A DNA stretch of 64,000 nucleotides from Uloborus plumipes. Lineage: Eukaryota; Arthropoda; Arachnida; Araneae; Uloboridae. Location of the stretch: NCBI GenBank assembly GCA_038373865.1, contig JAXGGA010005784.1, positions 1 to 64,000 of the forward strand, in the 5' to 3' direction. The position numbers and the translations under genes are program-made. A model generated the notes under the pieces. The model was not told where the DNA came from, searched no databases, and saw nothing but the letters and a program-made list of their open reading frames with translations. Positions 1 to 9,630 of this stretch are shown piece by piece. How positions within the stretch are numbered: the stretch's first letter is position 1; each line of letters begins with the position of its first letter.

Positions 1-485
1 CGAAATCCAGAAAACAAAAGGGCTCTCAGGGTTTTTCTGCGGGTTAAAAAATGAATATTTTTCTGAGAAGCAATGCTGAAGAACTCTTACTTCGAAAATT
101 AAATTTTCCAAATTTCCATTCCACATGACTGTTTTTTTTTTTGCAATTCATTAGCAAATGGGGTGTTCTAAATGATGTATAATATTTCATTGTCTCAACT
201 TGAATTAATACTTAAAAAAATAAATAAATAAATAAAAAACTGGACGAACAATGCTTTTTTGTACTACATTTAACAAAACTTAAAACGGCCGAAAAGCTGT
301 CAGTTTTTTTTTTCGTTTACAGTCTGTGTTCAGTTCAACGTATTTTATATTGTGTTTTCCCAAAGATTTTCCAAGAATTAATTTTATTTATGAAGCCTTT
401 TTTTTTTTTTTTTTTTGCTCATATTTTAGTAAACTTGTATTCGGGAATCGTGAAAGCAAAAAGATAATTCTAAGTATTAGTGGTA

Positions 486-1080
486 TTAGAGGGGGGCCGG
501 AAAGTAATGCGTTCTTTTTCAAACAGATCAATTGTTGAAGGTTTTTATTTTAAATCAACGATGTAATTATCCTCGTTGTCACGTGCTTTTTGCCATCTAG
601 TAGTATCATCAGGTAAGTACCATGTGTTAAGCAGTCGGATTTTCCTTTTTTCCGATCGCTAAGGGACGAATTCAAGTGAAACACCATTGCAATCGCTTCG
701 AGGCGATTGCAAATTGCAATCACTACTGGAAGTCGAATTACATTAGAATCGCATTTCGTAGCGATTGCAGCGTATCCAAATTTGGGAATATGCGATTGCA
801 TTGGTGAGTTGCGATCGTTCGTGTTTCACTTGAATTCCTGCCTAAAACACTTGCTATTACGCATTAACTTGAAAATTTGGCTTGTATCCAAGATGCCATT
901 TCAAGATAAGTTGCTACAAAAACTAAGTTTTGTAAAATCTATCCCGTATTTAAAATTTACTACTAGATGGCAAAAAGGCCCTTGACAACCAGAATAATTA
1001 CATTGTTGATTTAAAATAAAACTTTTAACAATCGCTTTATTTGGAAAAAAAAAAGCGACATTACTTTCCGGTCTCCCTAA
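486..1080. mobile_element. mariner-type non-autonomous element
   Basis: The two ends are inverted copies: TTAGAGGGGGGCCGGAAAGT on the left and ACTTTCCGGTCTCCCTAA on the right. Each is flanked by TA, the target duplication of Tc1/mariner elements. The arms stay similar for about 110 bases (through the ATCAACGATGTAATTAT motif and the GCCATCTAGTA motif). There is no transposase, so it would have needed one in trans. A second insertion (663-842) sits in its middle. The family name mariner is inferred from the TA site and the CCGGAAAGTAATG end. Confidence 0.6.
663..842. mobile_element. Harbinger-like MITE, copy 1
   Basis: A 180-bp element with inverted ends GGGACGAATTCAAGTGAAAC and GTTTCACTTGAATTCCTGCC. 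Both sides carry TAA (660-662 and 843-845), a 3-bp target duplication of the PIF/Harbinger type. The interior is rich in CGATTGCAA/TTGCAATCG half-palindromes. A second copy lies at 51901-52063. It is nested in the mariner-type element at 486-1080 and has no coding potential. Confidence 0.65.
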
Positions 1081-1082
1081 TA

Positions 1083-2850
1083 AAAGGGGGAAACGATATA
1101 ATATCAGAAAGGGGCTGTATGAACTTAATTAAGCATAATGAAAAAAAAAGGATGCATTTTAATGGATGAGTTTCCTTGATGCCATGTTGTACAAGAACTC
1201 TACATGTTGTTTATGCTATTCTTACAAGTTTTCCAATGCATAGAACAAATCCAGATTGAAGCAATTTTATTACCTGACATTACTTTTCGGTGTCCCCACA
1301 CTTACTGGATTTCAAGCTAAAATCCTTTCCTTCTTTTGGTGCCTTTTTAAAGGGAGTTCCCATTTTTTTACATAATAGATACACCAACCAAATTCATTGT
1401 CGATCATCCGCGACTCTATTTTCCGCTGGGTGGAGTTTAGTGAAATTGCCGTACGGGGTCAACCTTTTGAAATCGCTTCCTACTGTGAGGCACAGAGCAC
1501 CCCATACTGTCCCAGACATTTGTCGTGGCCGCCCCAGACAGAGCGTTCTGTCAAAAGGATCATCCCCAGTCGGTTGTTGTTGCCCATTTTACAGTTGCCG
1601 AGAATGGGACTTTTTTTGCGGCACGGATTCCTAGGTTGCTTTTGGGAGCTACGATGAAATTTAGGGTTGCTGCAAACGGCGCCACTTTTCAAGGGCTGAG
1701 GGACATTATTATTATCATCATTATTTTCGAGCTAAACTAGCATTATGCAATATTAACATTCATGGGTGCCCATATACAAAATTTTGAGGGCGGGCTGGGG
1801 TATTTTCCCCCATGGTTTAGCAGGATAATTTCCAATGAAAAGCAATTTCAGTGCAGATTAGAGTTATTCAACCTTGACATTTTTAATAACCTATTCATTA
1901 ATGCCTGAAGAAGAAATCTTTTTTTCGGAAAAAATAGCACTAAAAGTAAGGAAGTACTCATTTCTTAATATTCTTGAAACGGTATTTCGGAGAATGGAAA
2001 GGGGTAGAACTGCTTTGAAAGTTTTCAATGCAAACAATTCAATTTCAATCTCAAAAAAAAAAAAAAATGTAAGTCGACGGCCAAGAGGAGAAAAGCCAGT
2101 CTGGCTGAAACTTTTAAAAGAAGGCCTAAGGCCCACACCGGGCTGTCGAGCCAATTTATGATGATAAATAGTCTTGAAAAAATAAATGCTGTTTTTTTTA
2201 ATGTGAATTGTATTGCAATAAAGTTCCGAAACGTTTCAGATTATTGTCGGTAATTTTCCAGGATTTCACTGGTTTTGACAAGAGTCCTGTGAAAATCAAG
2301 TAGGAAAAGTTTCCTGAATTGATAAATTTTCATGAATGCAAACTTCTCCCTTTTGTGAGGAAAAAGAATTATACCAGTGTCAAAATATGCTCAGGGTTTT
2401 TATTAAGAGTTTCAGTTTCAGCTCAATTAAAAGTCGTCCGGATTGACTGATCCCCGAATGAGAGCGAAGTAGTCTCTGGATACCTTTGTTTTGCAAGTTT
2501 TCTTGAAGGTTCCCGATTTATTTCTAAAACTTCTTTGGATTTTCTTGGGAAAGTTTCTTCAGGAAAGTTATCTAGAAGCTTTCCTGCTTGTGCCAAACAT
2601 GTTGCTACCAGAATTTATGAACATTAGAGGACCATTATTTTCCAGAGATGTTTTTTAAATTGTTTTTAGTGTAAGCAAACTCCATCGAGGCATATCAGGG
2701 AAATTTAAACAGGTGTTAATCTGGTAATGCATGGAGAAACTTAAGTAAAGGTCATTTTCGGTGTGTTCATAGCTTTTTCAAAATTAGCTATTAACCTATG
2801 CTGAGCTCGTTGTTGAAATAATGCACAGAGGAAAAGGTTCAAATAAAGCT
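1083..2850. other. Gene-free stretch with repeat debris
   Basis: I see no gene here. At 1276-1296 a second mariner-like end (ACATTACTTTTCGGTGTCCC) occurs without a matching partner. Around 1400-1700 the DNA is richer in GC than its surroundings, but the overlapping short ORFs on both strands show no recognisable protein motif. A possible SINE tail lies at 2075-2170. Confidence 0.4.
2075..2170 (+). repeat. Possible SINE 3' tail
   Basis: A GC-rich block containing GGCCTAAGGCCCACACCGGG and GCTGTCGAGCC is followed by a short ATGATGATAAAT tail. The nested complementary GGCC/GGGC blocks and the short GAT-type tail look like the 3' end of a SINE. I see no A and B boxes, so this is a weak call. Confidence 0.25.
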
Positions 2851-2894
2851 ACAAGCACATGTATAAATATGGATGGCTCTTTAAGTGGCTATGA

Positions 2895-3125
2895 GAGGCG
2901 CGAGGTTCGGACAGAAGGTTCAAAACCAACAGGTCCGACGGATAGAAGATCCGAGGGAAGATTGGTCCTTTGGACATAATTATAAGATCCAGCAAACAGA
3001 AGGTTCGACAGACAAAGGATCCACGGACATGAGGTCCTGATATTTTGTATACAGGACATAACATATAAGGTTCAGTTTTCTGAGCTAGCTGGACATAAAA
3101 TCCGGATTTTGAAGCTTATCCTTGG
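2895..3125. repeat. Dispersed GGTTCGACAGAC-type repeat, copy 1
   Basis: A run of short related phrases (AGGTTCGGACAGAAGGTTC, AGGATCCACGGACATGAGG, GGACATAACATATAAGGTTC) ends in TTTTCTGAGC...GGACATAAAATCCGGATTT. The same ending recurs at 5716-5885, so it is a dispersed repeat. No protein is recognised. Confidence 0.4.
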
Positions 3126-3129
3126 GAGG

Positions 3130-3809
3130 TGCTGAAGATTGGTGACCCGGGCTGTAGCCAGTACTACTTGTTGAAATAAGACTGCAGAGGGCAATTAGTA
3201 ATATCTTTTCATGTTCAAGTAGTGAGGACGCATGTTGAGTTACTATGCAAACCTATTTCTTTGGATTAGATCACACTATGGTTATGACTTAAATTTGTTT
3301 TGCATTTTTTTATACTCAATGAGATTCTGTGTCCTGATTGCTAAAGACGTATTTTTGCAGCTGTGTCTGAAAAAAAAAGAAAGAAAGAAATTCGCTCTAA
3401 TTACTTAATAAGCTTACTGTACTAAATGTAGGGTGCCTGTTTTTTTTTTTTTTTTTCATTTGCCTACAGCGACTAAAAAAGGATATTATATCTTTGAACA
3501 ATGTTGCTCGTGGTAGATGTCGAATAAAATGGGTTAATAGTTTTAGAAAAACGTTATTTAAAAATTTATGATTGAATTAGTAATAACCCAGAGATAGAAA
3601 TTTCCCATTCCCTGTGCTCTGAGATACTTGACGGCGAGATGGAGTTTCTGCGGAATAACTCATGGATATACCAGGGATTTTTAAAGCGGGTGCCGTGCGC
3701 AGGGAGCTGCAAGGAGGGGCTACGCAGTTTCGGTAATATCAATATAGATATATACAAGGGTATAAAGCAGTAAGTAGCCGCCCCTAAGCCAGGGCTAAGG
3801 CAGAAACAA
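3130..3809. other. Gene-free stretch
   Basis: Only low-complexity T runs and unremarkable AT-rich sequence are visible up to the hammerhead inverted repeat. The end of the stretch (3772-3809) contains CCCCTAAGCCAGGGCTAAGG, a short inverted repeat next to the left ribozyme arm. Confidence 0.4.
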
Positions 3810-3830
3810 GCAATACACCACCAGCTCGTT

Positions 3831-3887
3831 TATTCCATCCATGGACTGCAGTTTCGTGCTTTTTTTGCACTCATCAGCATGGAATAG
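3831..3887 (-). ncRNA. Type I hammerhead ribozyme (minus strand)
   Basis: Read on the minus strand: CTATTCCATG then the core CTGATGA (3877-3871), stem II GTGC with a seven-A loop and GCAC, then GAAA (3855-3852), a short stem III ACTG/CAGT, the GTC cleavage triplet (3846-3844) and CATGG. CATGG pairs with CCATG just before CTGATGA to close stem I. All invariant core bases are present. Self-cleavage is predicted after the C of GTC. The very short stem III suggests activity mainly as a dimer, as known for Penelope and satellite hammerheads. Confidence 0.8.
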
Positions 3888-4040
3888 GAATTAAAAGAGC
3901 TGGTGGCAAAAATCCTCTTATAGCGCAAACAGAGCGAACAAAAACTGGCAGCTAATGTGTTCTAATTTCACATTAGCTACCAGTTTTTGTTGGCTCTCTT
4001 TGCTCTATAAGAGGATTTTTGCTTGCAGCTGGTTCAATTC

Positions 4041-4097
4041 CTATTCCATGCTGATGAGTGCATAATAAGCACGAAACTGCAGTCCATGGATGGAATA
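4041..4097 (+). ncRNA. Type I hammerhead ribozyme (plus strand)
   Basis: Core CTGATGA (4051-4057), stem II GTGC/GCAC (4058-4061 with 4069-4072) around the loop ATAATAA, GAAA (4073-4076), short stem III ACTG/CAGT, GTC triplet (4082-4084), then CATGG (4085-4089), which pairs with CCATG (4046-4050). Every conserved core position is intact. It differs from the partner in the opposite arm mainly in the stem II loop (ATAATAA against seven A). The downstream GGAATAAACGAGC is shared by both copies. Confidence 0.85.
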
Positions 4098-4118
4098 AAC
4101 GAGCTGGTGGTGTATTGC

Positions 4119-4950
4119 ATTTTCAAGGGTGTTCCCGTTTAACCAGCAAGACCAAGACCTTTATTTCGCAACTATTCGTCTTATATACATACTTCCAATG
4201 GCGAAAATGTTCAAAATGAAGTGCAGATCCTTCAGCAAAGAGAATTCCCATTTCGAAAAAAATTAGTTCAGCGCATCCCTAATTTTATGCCAAAAAAGGC
4301 AATAAATGTTCAGTCATAGTAGCACCCTTCATTTTAAAACCAAACATACGAGCAAAAAGATTCCCAATAACGCACGCGCTCTCTGTTGTCTCTCCCCTCT
4401 CCTCCGTCGATTTTTTTCTCCCTCCATTGCATTTCCCATTGTAGGGAGAGTCTTTTAAAGTTTGGATTGTGGGAGCCCCCGACCGTAAAAGCCTTCGCAC
4501 CTCTTTGTACATCGGTACAATAGGTACAAGATCTATTCAAGAGTTCATAACATCGCACTGAAAAAGTACAATGGGGCAAAAAAGACTCAAAATTGTTTTC
4601 TTTTTTATGGTCTTGTAACCGGAATATTATTGATGTTCTGTTTACGAGCCCTCTTTTCGTTGTGATAACATTATTTTGCTGTTTGTGGATTTCTTATCTT
4701 TCTGTTTCTTAACCAATGATAATTATTATGCGCTCGTGTATTGTTTCTTTCGAAGTTAAACGAACTTTGCATCGCTTTTTTAAAACGCTTTTAACAATGT
4801 CAATTATTAACTCTTAACTGATGATGGGACTTTTTGTTAACGTAAGTGGTGAGGTGAGGATATGTATGTATACGTAACCTCAACAAGGCTTCAAAACCAC
4901 GGAACCAATTATTTGTGCTCTTCTAGAGTTGCCACTACCTTAAAAGCATA
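4119..4950. other. Gene-free stretch
   Basis: No gene recognised. Short minus-strand ORFs around 4285-4579 are low in complexity and show no motif. Nothing else stands out. Confidence 0.4.
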
Positions 4951-5203
4951 CACTGTAAAGAATGTTGCTTTTACAGCATAATACAGCCAACTTTATAGCA
5001 ATAAAATAAAAATTGCTAATTTTTTAGTAATAAACTGTAAAATTGCTAACTTTACATTACTAAACCGTAAAGTTGCTAATTTTACAGTAATAAAATGTAG
5101 AGTTGCTAATTTGACAGCTTATTACCGTGCATTTTATAGTTTTAAACTTGAACCTCTGCTGCCAGAATTATACTGTAAAAGCAACAGTTCATTTTTTGCA
5201 GTG
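4951..5203. mobile_element. TA-MITE copy 1 (palindromic module family)
   Basis: Ends CACTGTAAAG and TTTTTTGCAGTG, flanked on both sides by TA. The body is an array of roughly 30-bp palindromic modules of the form GCTAATTTTACAGTAATAAA, followed by the family signature AACCTCTGCTGCCAG. This is the commonest repeat family in the window. It is non-coding, and the TA site points to a Tc1/mariner-type transposase in trans. Confidence 0.75.
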
Positions 5204-5715
5204 TACCTGTTGTTGATTGAAAAGTGGTAAAAATAAATGTATCCTTTTATTTTTAAAATTGGCCCACATGGCGGCTAGTAGGTAGTATAAAACAGCACGT
5301 ATATAAAAATGTTAAAGATCTGAGGTGCTTTTTTGATGTTCAGTTTTTCTTTACCTAACAGTTTCTGTAGGAATTAATTGAATGTTTTTTAATATTAGGC
5401 GTTATTTTAACCTTAGACGTACTATGAAGTTGCAGATAAGAATTGCCGTTCGAAAGAAATTCATCTCGAAGAGAACAAGAGCTATCGAAACTACCACAGA
5501 TCTTTTAAAATATTTCCTTAAGACATTTAACAAACTTTCTTATCGAGTGCGTATGTAAGCGGGATTCAGAATGGGAGGAGGCTGGGCCTAGTCAAGAATA
5601 AATTTAAAACTACTCATTTTGAATCAAAAATGTCAATATTTTGTGACAAATTTGGAGTTTTCTCATGGTATTTGACTTGAGTATCTTTGAAATAAATTCT
5701 TGTATATAGACGGTC
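5204..5715. other. Gene-free stretch
   Basis: AT-rich sequence without a recognisable gene, RNA or repeat. Confidence 0.4.
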
Positions 5716-5885
5716 CAAGCTAAGGGGTCCGTGGTCTACAGATCGAAGATTGCCGTTTAAAAGGTCCAATGGACAAACGGTGCTCGGATAGATAGTCTCG
5801 CTTTTTTTTTTTTGGACTGCTGGGACATAAGGTTCAATTTTCTGAGCAGGCTTGACAAAAAGTCCGGATTTCGATGTTAATCCTT
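5716..5885. repeat. Dispersed GGTTCAATTTTCTGAGC repeat, copy 2
   Basis: It shares the order of short phrases with 2895-3125: GGTCCAATGGACAAA, GGACATAAGGTTCAATTTTC, TGAGCAGG and GTCCGGATTTCGATG. It is interrupted by a T run. No ends or target duplication are visible. Confidence 0.4.
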
Positions 5886-6020
5886 AGCTTATACTTCTAT
5901 TGTTCAATATTTGTGTAACATGTGGTTACAACTACGAGTTTTTAATACAGTGAACGCCATTTAATTCAGTCAGTGGTTAATTGAATCAGCCGCTTTAATG
6001 AATCAAATCTAAAATTTCTC

Positions 6021-6269
6021 TGTATTATACTGTAAAAGCAACATTATGATACTGGCAGCAGAGGTTCCAGTTTAAAACTGTAAAACGCACAGTAATAAAC
6101 TGAAAAAATAGCAATTTTACAGTTTATCATAGCAAAATTGCTGTTTAACAGTTTAGTACTGTAAAATTAGCAATTTTACAGTTTATTACTGTAAAATCAG
6201 CCATTTTTAGTTTATTATTATAAAATTAATTGTATTATACTGTAAAAACAACTCTTTTTTTACATTGTG
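6021..6269. mobile_element. TA-MITE copy 2
   Basis: Opposite in orientation to copy 1: the GCAGCAGAGGTTCC signature comes first, then the TTTTACAGTTTATTACTG modules, ending in TTTTTTTACATTGTG. The left end is worn and lacks a clean CACTG. It has no coding potential. Confidence 0.7.
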
Positions 6270-7198
6270 TTTATATTGTGCCCATGTAGATTTCTCCTTT
6301 TCCTAACTAAATATGAAGATAATACACTCATGTTCCTCATTAAATAGCGAATCATTTTTAGTAATCGCTGCTCTAAATAACTTCTACCTATAACCCCCTT
6401 AAAATAGCACGATTGCTGCAAGGGATGTGCAAAATGCAAACAAAAATGACTCGTTTCAAAGAAGAAGCACTAATGTAGTCTGGATGAACTGCGAGACGTT
6501 CAGGGTAAAAAGCAACAAAATTGACTTCCCATGATTTTCCGGTCTTTATTATCTGTAATGACCGGAAGAAACTATAGATCACGCCAAAAAGAAGCCATCC
6601 AAGGATTGTCCGGCGCAGAGTCCATCGTGAGAAAGATAGAGAAACCTTTTCCCTTTCCCTTCCTGCAAGACCCCCAAGTGCGAGGATAACTGGACAAAGG
6701 GACATTCGATCCAGCTTCGGGCCGGAGACGAGTGGGGGGGGGGGGGGAGAGATGGCCACTCCTCCAACACCCTGTTGTACCACCAGGATCACTGTCTATT
6801 TCCGGAAGAGTCATTTACGCAAATCTTTTCGAAGATTGTGTTGGCAATAAATCTGTCTAAGTAAGGAGGCTGCTACTTGTTATTTTTTGTGAAAAAGAAA
6901 AGTTTTTTTTTTTTCCTCTTTTGAAAGGACTACCTTAATGTGTTTAGAAAAGGTCCAAGAACAGCTGTGATCATTATCTAAGATGATAAAGGATTTCTAA
7001 AAAAAGGAAAAAAGAAAACTTTGTTAAAGTGACATTTAACAAAGTGCAGCATGGGATCTACACTTTGTTAAATCACACGATTGTTGCTTTTCGTCTACTT
7101 TCTTGGCCTTTTTTTTTTTTTTCTCTTTTAAGTACAAATCAGTGAATGATAGACAAATGAAATTTTAAATACCTTTGTGCATAAACTTAAAGGATAAA
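6270..7198. other. Gene-free stretch
   Basis: No gene recognised. The longest ORF (6388-6792, minus) is proline-rich because it runs through a homopolymeric G tract near 6735-6747. It matches no family I know. Confidence 0.4.
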
Positions 7199-7320
7199 TA
7201 CAACGTTAAAAAAGCACAAATACACAGGGATACTGCAGACAGGTGTTTCGGCGTTAGAAGGAACACCTTTTTCAATGTAAAAAATTGTGAGCATATGGAT
7301 GCACAAATATCCGACAAAAG
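7199..7320 (-). repeat. Penelope-like 3' terminal fragment, copy 1
   Basis: Closely similar to 21421-21540, which lies just downstream of a Penelope-like GIY-YIG remnant. Read on the minus strand it holds TTGTCGGATATTTGTGCATC, TTGAAAAAGG, CGCCGAAACACCTG and TCTGCAGTATCCCTG. The GTC, the GGAT/ATCC pair and GCCGAAAC resemble parts of a hammerhead, but the CTGANGA core is degenerate. No reverse transcriptase is adjacent to this copy. Confidence 0.5.
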
Positions 7321-7608
7321 CTAAAGTGTGAAAGTTTTATGAAGGCGTAACATCATGTGAAAACAAGCCGAAACAACCTCGGGCTCGCACAAGCACAAGG
7401 GGAGAGAATTGTTTTGGGGGATCGCCGAATGACTGTCGCACCCATGAACGACATTCGACACATCCATAATTCCATCGCCACATGTCTCCAACTGTCGATG
7501 GATTTCAAATGGTGTCACACCGCGCAAATTCAGAAAACGAATGATTGCATGCTGTTCAAGTAAGGAAAACTTCGTCATTTTAACCTTTAGGAACCATGCG
7601 GTACACAT
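7321..7608 (-). pseudogene. Fragment of mariner/SETMAR-type transposase N-terminus
   Basis: The minus-strand frame reads KFSLLEQHAIIRFLNLRG, then TPFEIHRQLETCGDGIMDVS. This matches the first helix-turn-helix (HTH_48) seen at the start of mariner-type transposases and SETMAR-like predicted proteins. After about residue 50 the similarity stops and no DDD/DDE catalytic domain follows, so this is a broken fragment. Just upstream on the minus strand, GACTTATGGTACAACATG resembles a mariner terminal sequence. It lies next to a Penelope 3' fragment, so two unrelated element remains abut here. Confidence 0.5.
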
Positions 7609-7639
7609 GTTGTACCATAAGTCTCTTTTTTTTAGAGGA

Positions 7640-8206
7640 CGGGGTTGAAATTTTCACTCGAATCCTTTGGAGCCGGGGATTTTTTCAAGGTTTCATACGG
7701 TCTGGTACGATAGTTTATACCTTCTCTTTTCAATGGAAAAGTAATCTGTGGTTCAACTGTCGTACTACCTGGGTCGAAAGAAAAATTTCTATATGAACTG
7801 CAAAGATCCGAAAGGCTAAGTGTCGAAAACATTTCTCATTCTCGTGACTGGCGTTAAAATTCCGTCTGTCGCGTGGTGTCGCCATCTCTGTCATATTTTG
7901 ACAAAGAACGCGAGCTCATTTTAAAATAATGTACATGTTTCTATGTTTTTCCAGTCTTGAGAAAAAAAATCGGAGGCCTTAGAACTTGAATGCATTTCGT
8001 ATATAAGGCTAAAATTTGATTATTGAAAAGCGTAATTTTAAAACTTAGATTTCTTACAGTTTTTCAATATTCGTTTTTATATTCATATTCACCCACATTA
8101 TAGCTTTCGTTATAGGAAAAGGTAATAAAATTTGTTTGATTAAAAAATATTAAATTGCAGAATGAATAAATACAAGAGTAAAGAAATTCATTTAAAAATC
8201 GCATTG
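7640..8206. other. Gene-free stretch
   Basis: No recognisable gene or repeat between the mariner fragment and the Tc1-like transposon. Confidence 0.4.
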
Positions 8207-8208
8207 TA

Positions 8209-8257
8209 CACTGCTCGACATTGAAAATGCAACACCAAGAAGGAGTGGTCAGAAATT
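8209..8257 (+). repeat. Left terminal inverted repeat of the Tc1-like element
   Basis: 49 bases starting directly after the TA target site; the exact reverse complement of 9580-9628. The outermost bases CACTGCTCG differ from the CAGT start common in Tc1 elements. Confidence 0.9.
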
Positions 8258-8451
8258 CATGCAGATTTTACCGTAGACGCACGTGACTGAGTTATGCAAA
8301 TGATATGAAATGCGCAGCTCTCCGACGCACGTGAAGTAAGATATAAGAGAATGAAGTTGAAAAGTGGGCTATGTTCATGTTGGTTTTTCTGCCAGACTAA
8401 TTATCAGAGAAATTTTTTTTTTGTCTCGAAGGATACGTGTGATAGGACGAA

Positions 8452-9483
8452 ATGCCACGCCGTCCTCAACGAAGACACTTCCAGCATATAGACGACTTTA
8501 CAAGGGGTATGGTGATCGGACTGAGAAGGGGAGGTTGGTCTATACGTCAAATTGCAGCTGATACCCACATGGATGCAAGCACTGTGCATCGGCTCTGTCG
8601 GAGATGGTTGGAAAGAGGAAATGTAGCCACATTGAGGGGTGCAGGTGCAGCCAGAGTGACGTCAGACCGCTTGGATCGACGGATTCACCGACAAGCTGTG
8701 GCGGACCCGCAAGTCACTTGTACGTCGATTCTGCAGCACGTGCAAGGTACCCTGGATGTTCCTGTGTCGACCAGAACCATTTCCCGTCGACTGGTTGCAC
8801 GTGGCCTGCAATCACGGCGCCCGCTAAGAAGACTGCCATTGACCTCACAGCACAGACTCCAACGTTTGGAATGGTGCCGGACCAGAGCGACGTGGATGGC
8901 AGAATGGCAAACCGTAGTGTTCTCAGATGAATCCCGCTTCTGTTTGTCCAGCGATAGTCATCGCATACGTGTGTGGCGTCGACGTGGAGAAAGATCGAAT
9001 CCGGAAGTAACTGTGGAACGCCCCACAGCGCGACAACATGGCATAATGGTTTGGGGCGCTATTGCATACAATTCCGTATCACCTCTAGTTCGTATTCGGG
9101 TTACTATGACGGCCCAACGATATGTAGATAATGTACTGCGGCCGGTGGCAATCCCCTACCTTCAGGGTCTGCCAAATGCAATTTTTCAACAGGATAACGC
9201 CCAGCCTCACAGTGCTCGAATCAGCCAACATGCTCTACGAGGTGTACAGATGGTTTCCTGGCCACCATACTCTCCTGGCTTGTCACCAATCGAACATGTG
9301 TGGGACGTGATTGGACGCCGTTTGCAGAACCTGGCACTGCCTCGTTCAGAGGACGAACTGTGGCAAATGGTTGAAAGGGAATGGAGTGGCATCCCTCAGT
9401 ACACCATCCGCAGGCTTATTGACTCCATGACTAGACGTGTTTCTTCGTGCATCGCTGTCCGCGGTGGTCCTACTTCTTACTGA
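8452..9483 (+). CDS. Tc1/mariner transposase, DD32E spacing
   Basis: This 343-aa protein cuts out and reinserts the surrounding 1.4-kb element. Residues about 15-56 form a helix-turn-helix DNA-binding region (GGWSIRQIAADTHMDASTVH), followed by a second basic helix region to about 130 and an Arg-rich linker. The catalytic domain shows VFSDESRF (Asp159), FQQDNAQPHSAR (Asp248) and SPIEHVWD (Glu281). Thus 88 residues separate the first two acids and 32 the last two, not the 34 of classical Tc1. The start at 8452 is the first ATG after an in-frame TGA, and length is normal for the family. There is no internal stop or frameshift. It is intronless and sits centrally between intact terminal repeats. 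Confidence 0.93.
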   Translation: MPRRPQRRHFQHIDDFTRGMVIGLRRGGWSIRQIAADTHMDASTVHRLCRRWLERGNVATLRGAGAARVTSDRLDRRIHRQAVADPQVTCTSILQHVQGTLDVPVSTRTISRRLVARGLQSRRPLRRLPLTSQHRLQRLEWCRTRATWMAEWQTVVFSDESRFCLSSDSHRIRVWRRRGERSNPEVTVERPTARQHGIMVWGAIAYNSVSPLVRIRVTMTAQRYVDNVLRPVAIPYLQGLPNAIFQQDNAQPHSARISQHALRGVQMVSWPPYSPGLSPIEHVWDVIGRRLQNLALPRSEDELWQMVEREWSGIPQYTIRRLIDSMTRRVSSCIAVRGGPTSY

Positions 9484-9525
9484 GCCGACGCCGTCCTCGC
9501 TCTAAATTTTGCTTATTTATTTTGA

Positions 9526-9531
9526 AATAAA
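9526..9531 (+). promoter_or_regulatory. Polyadenylation signal of the transposase
   Basis: AATAAA lies 43 bases after the transposase stop and before the right terminal repeat. Confidence 0.5.
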
Positions 9532-9579
9532 TATCACTTATTGTTCCATGCTGTCTCTGTCTTCTTACCAAATTTCATC

Positions 9580-9628
9580 AATTTCTGACCACTCCTTCTT
9601 GGTGTTGCATTTTCAATGTCGAGCAGTG
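9580..9628 (-). repeat. Right terminal inverted repeat of the Tc1-like element
   Basis: Exact reverse complement of 8209-8257, followed by TA. Confidence 0.9.
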
Positions 9629-9630
9629 TA

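Larger units (their letters stand above)
3810..4118. repeat. Inverted repeat with 150-bp arms carrying hammerhead ribozymes
   Basis: The left arm (3810-3959) and right arm (3969-4118) are each 150 bases and near-perfect reverse complements, separated by a 9-base spacer. Each arm holds one complete hammerhead motif, on opposite strands. Arms of equal length mean few indels since the duplication. Animal hammerheads of this form belong to Penelope-like elements and to small non-autonomous retroelements (retrozymes), so a head-to-head pair of retrozyme copies is the likely origin. A transcript through both arms would fold into a long hairpin. Confidence 0.8.
8209..9628 (+). mobile_element. Complete Tc1-like DNA transposon
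   Basis: A 1420-bp element flanked by TA on both sides (8207-8208, 9629-9630). The 49-bp terminal inverted repeats (8209-8257 and 9580-9628) begin CACTGCTCGACATTGAAAAT and are identical by eye. It holds one intact transposase gene (8452-9483) and an AATAAA at 9526-9531. Identical ends and an open gene point to a recent insertion and possibly an autonomous copy. Its GC content is clearly higher than that of the surroundings. Confidence 0.93.

Noticed and set aside
6388..6792. 134-codon minus-strand ORF
   Set aside because: It runs through a G homopolymer, is Pro-rich for that reason, overlaps other ORFs of equal quality and shows no motif.
8604..8930. Overlapping 108-codon ORF in the Tc1 element
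   Set aside because: It is another frame of the clear transposase gene.
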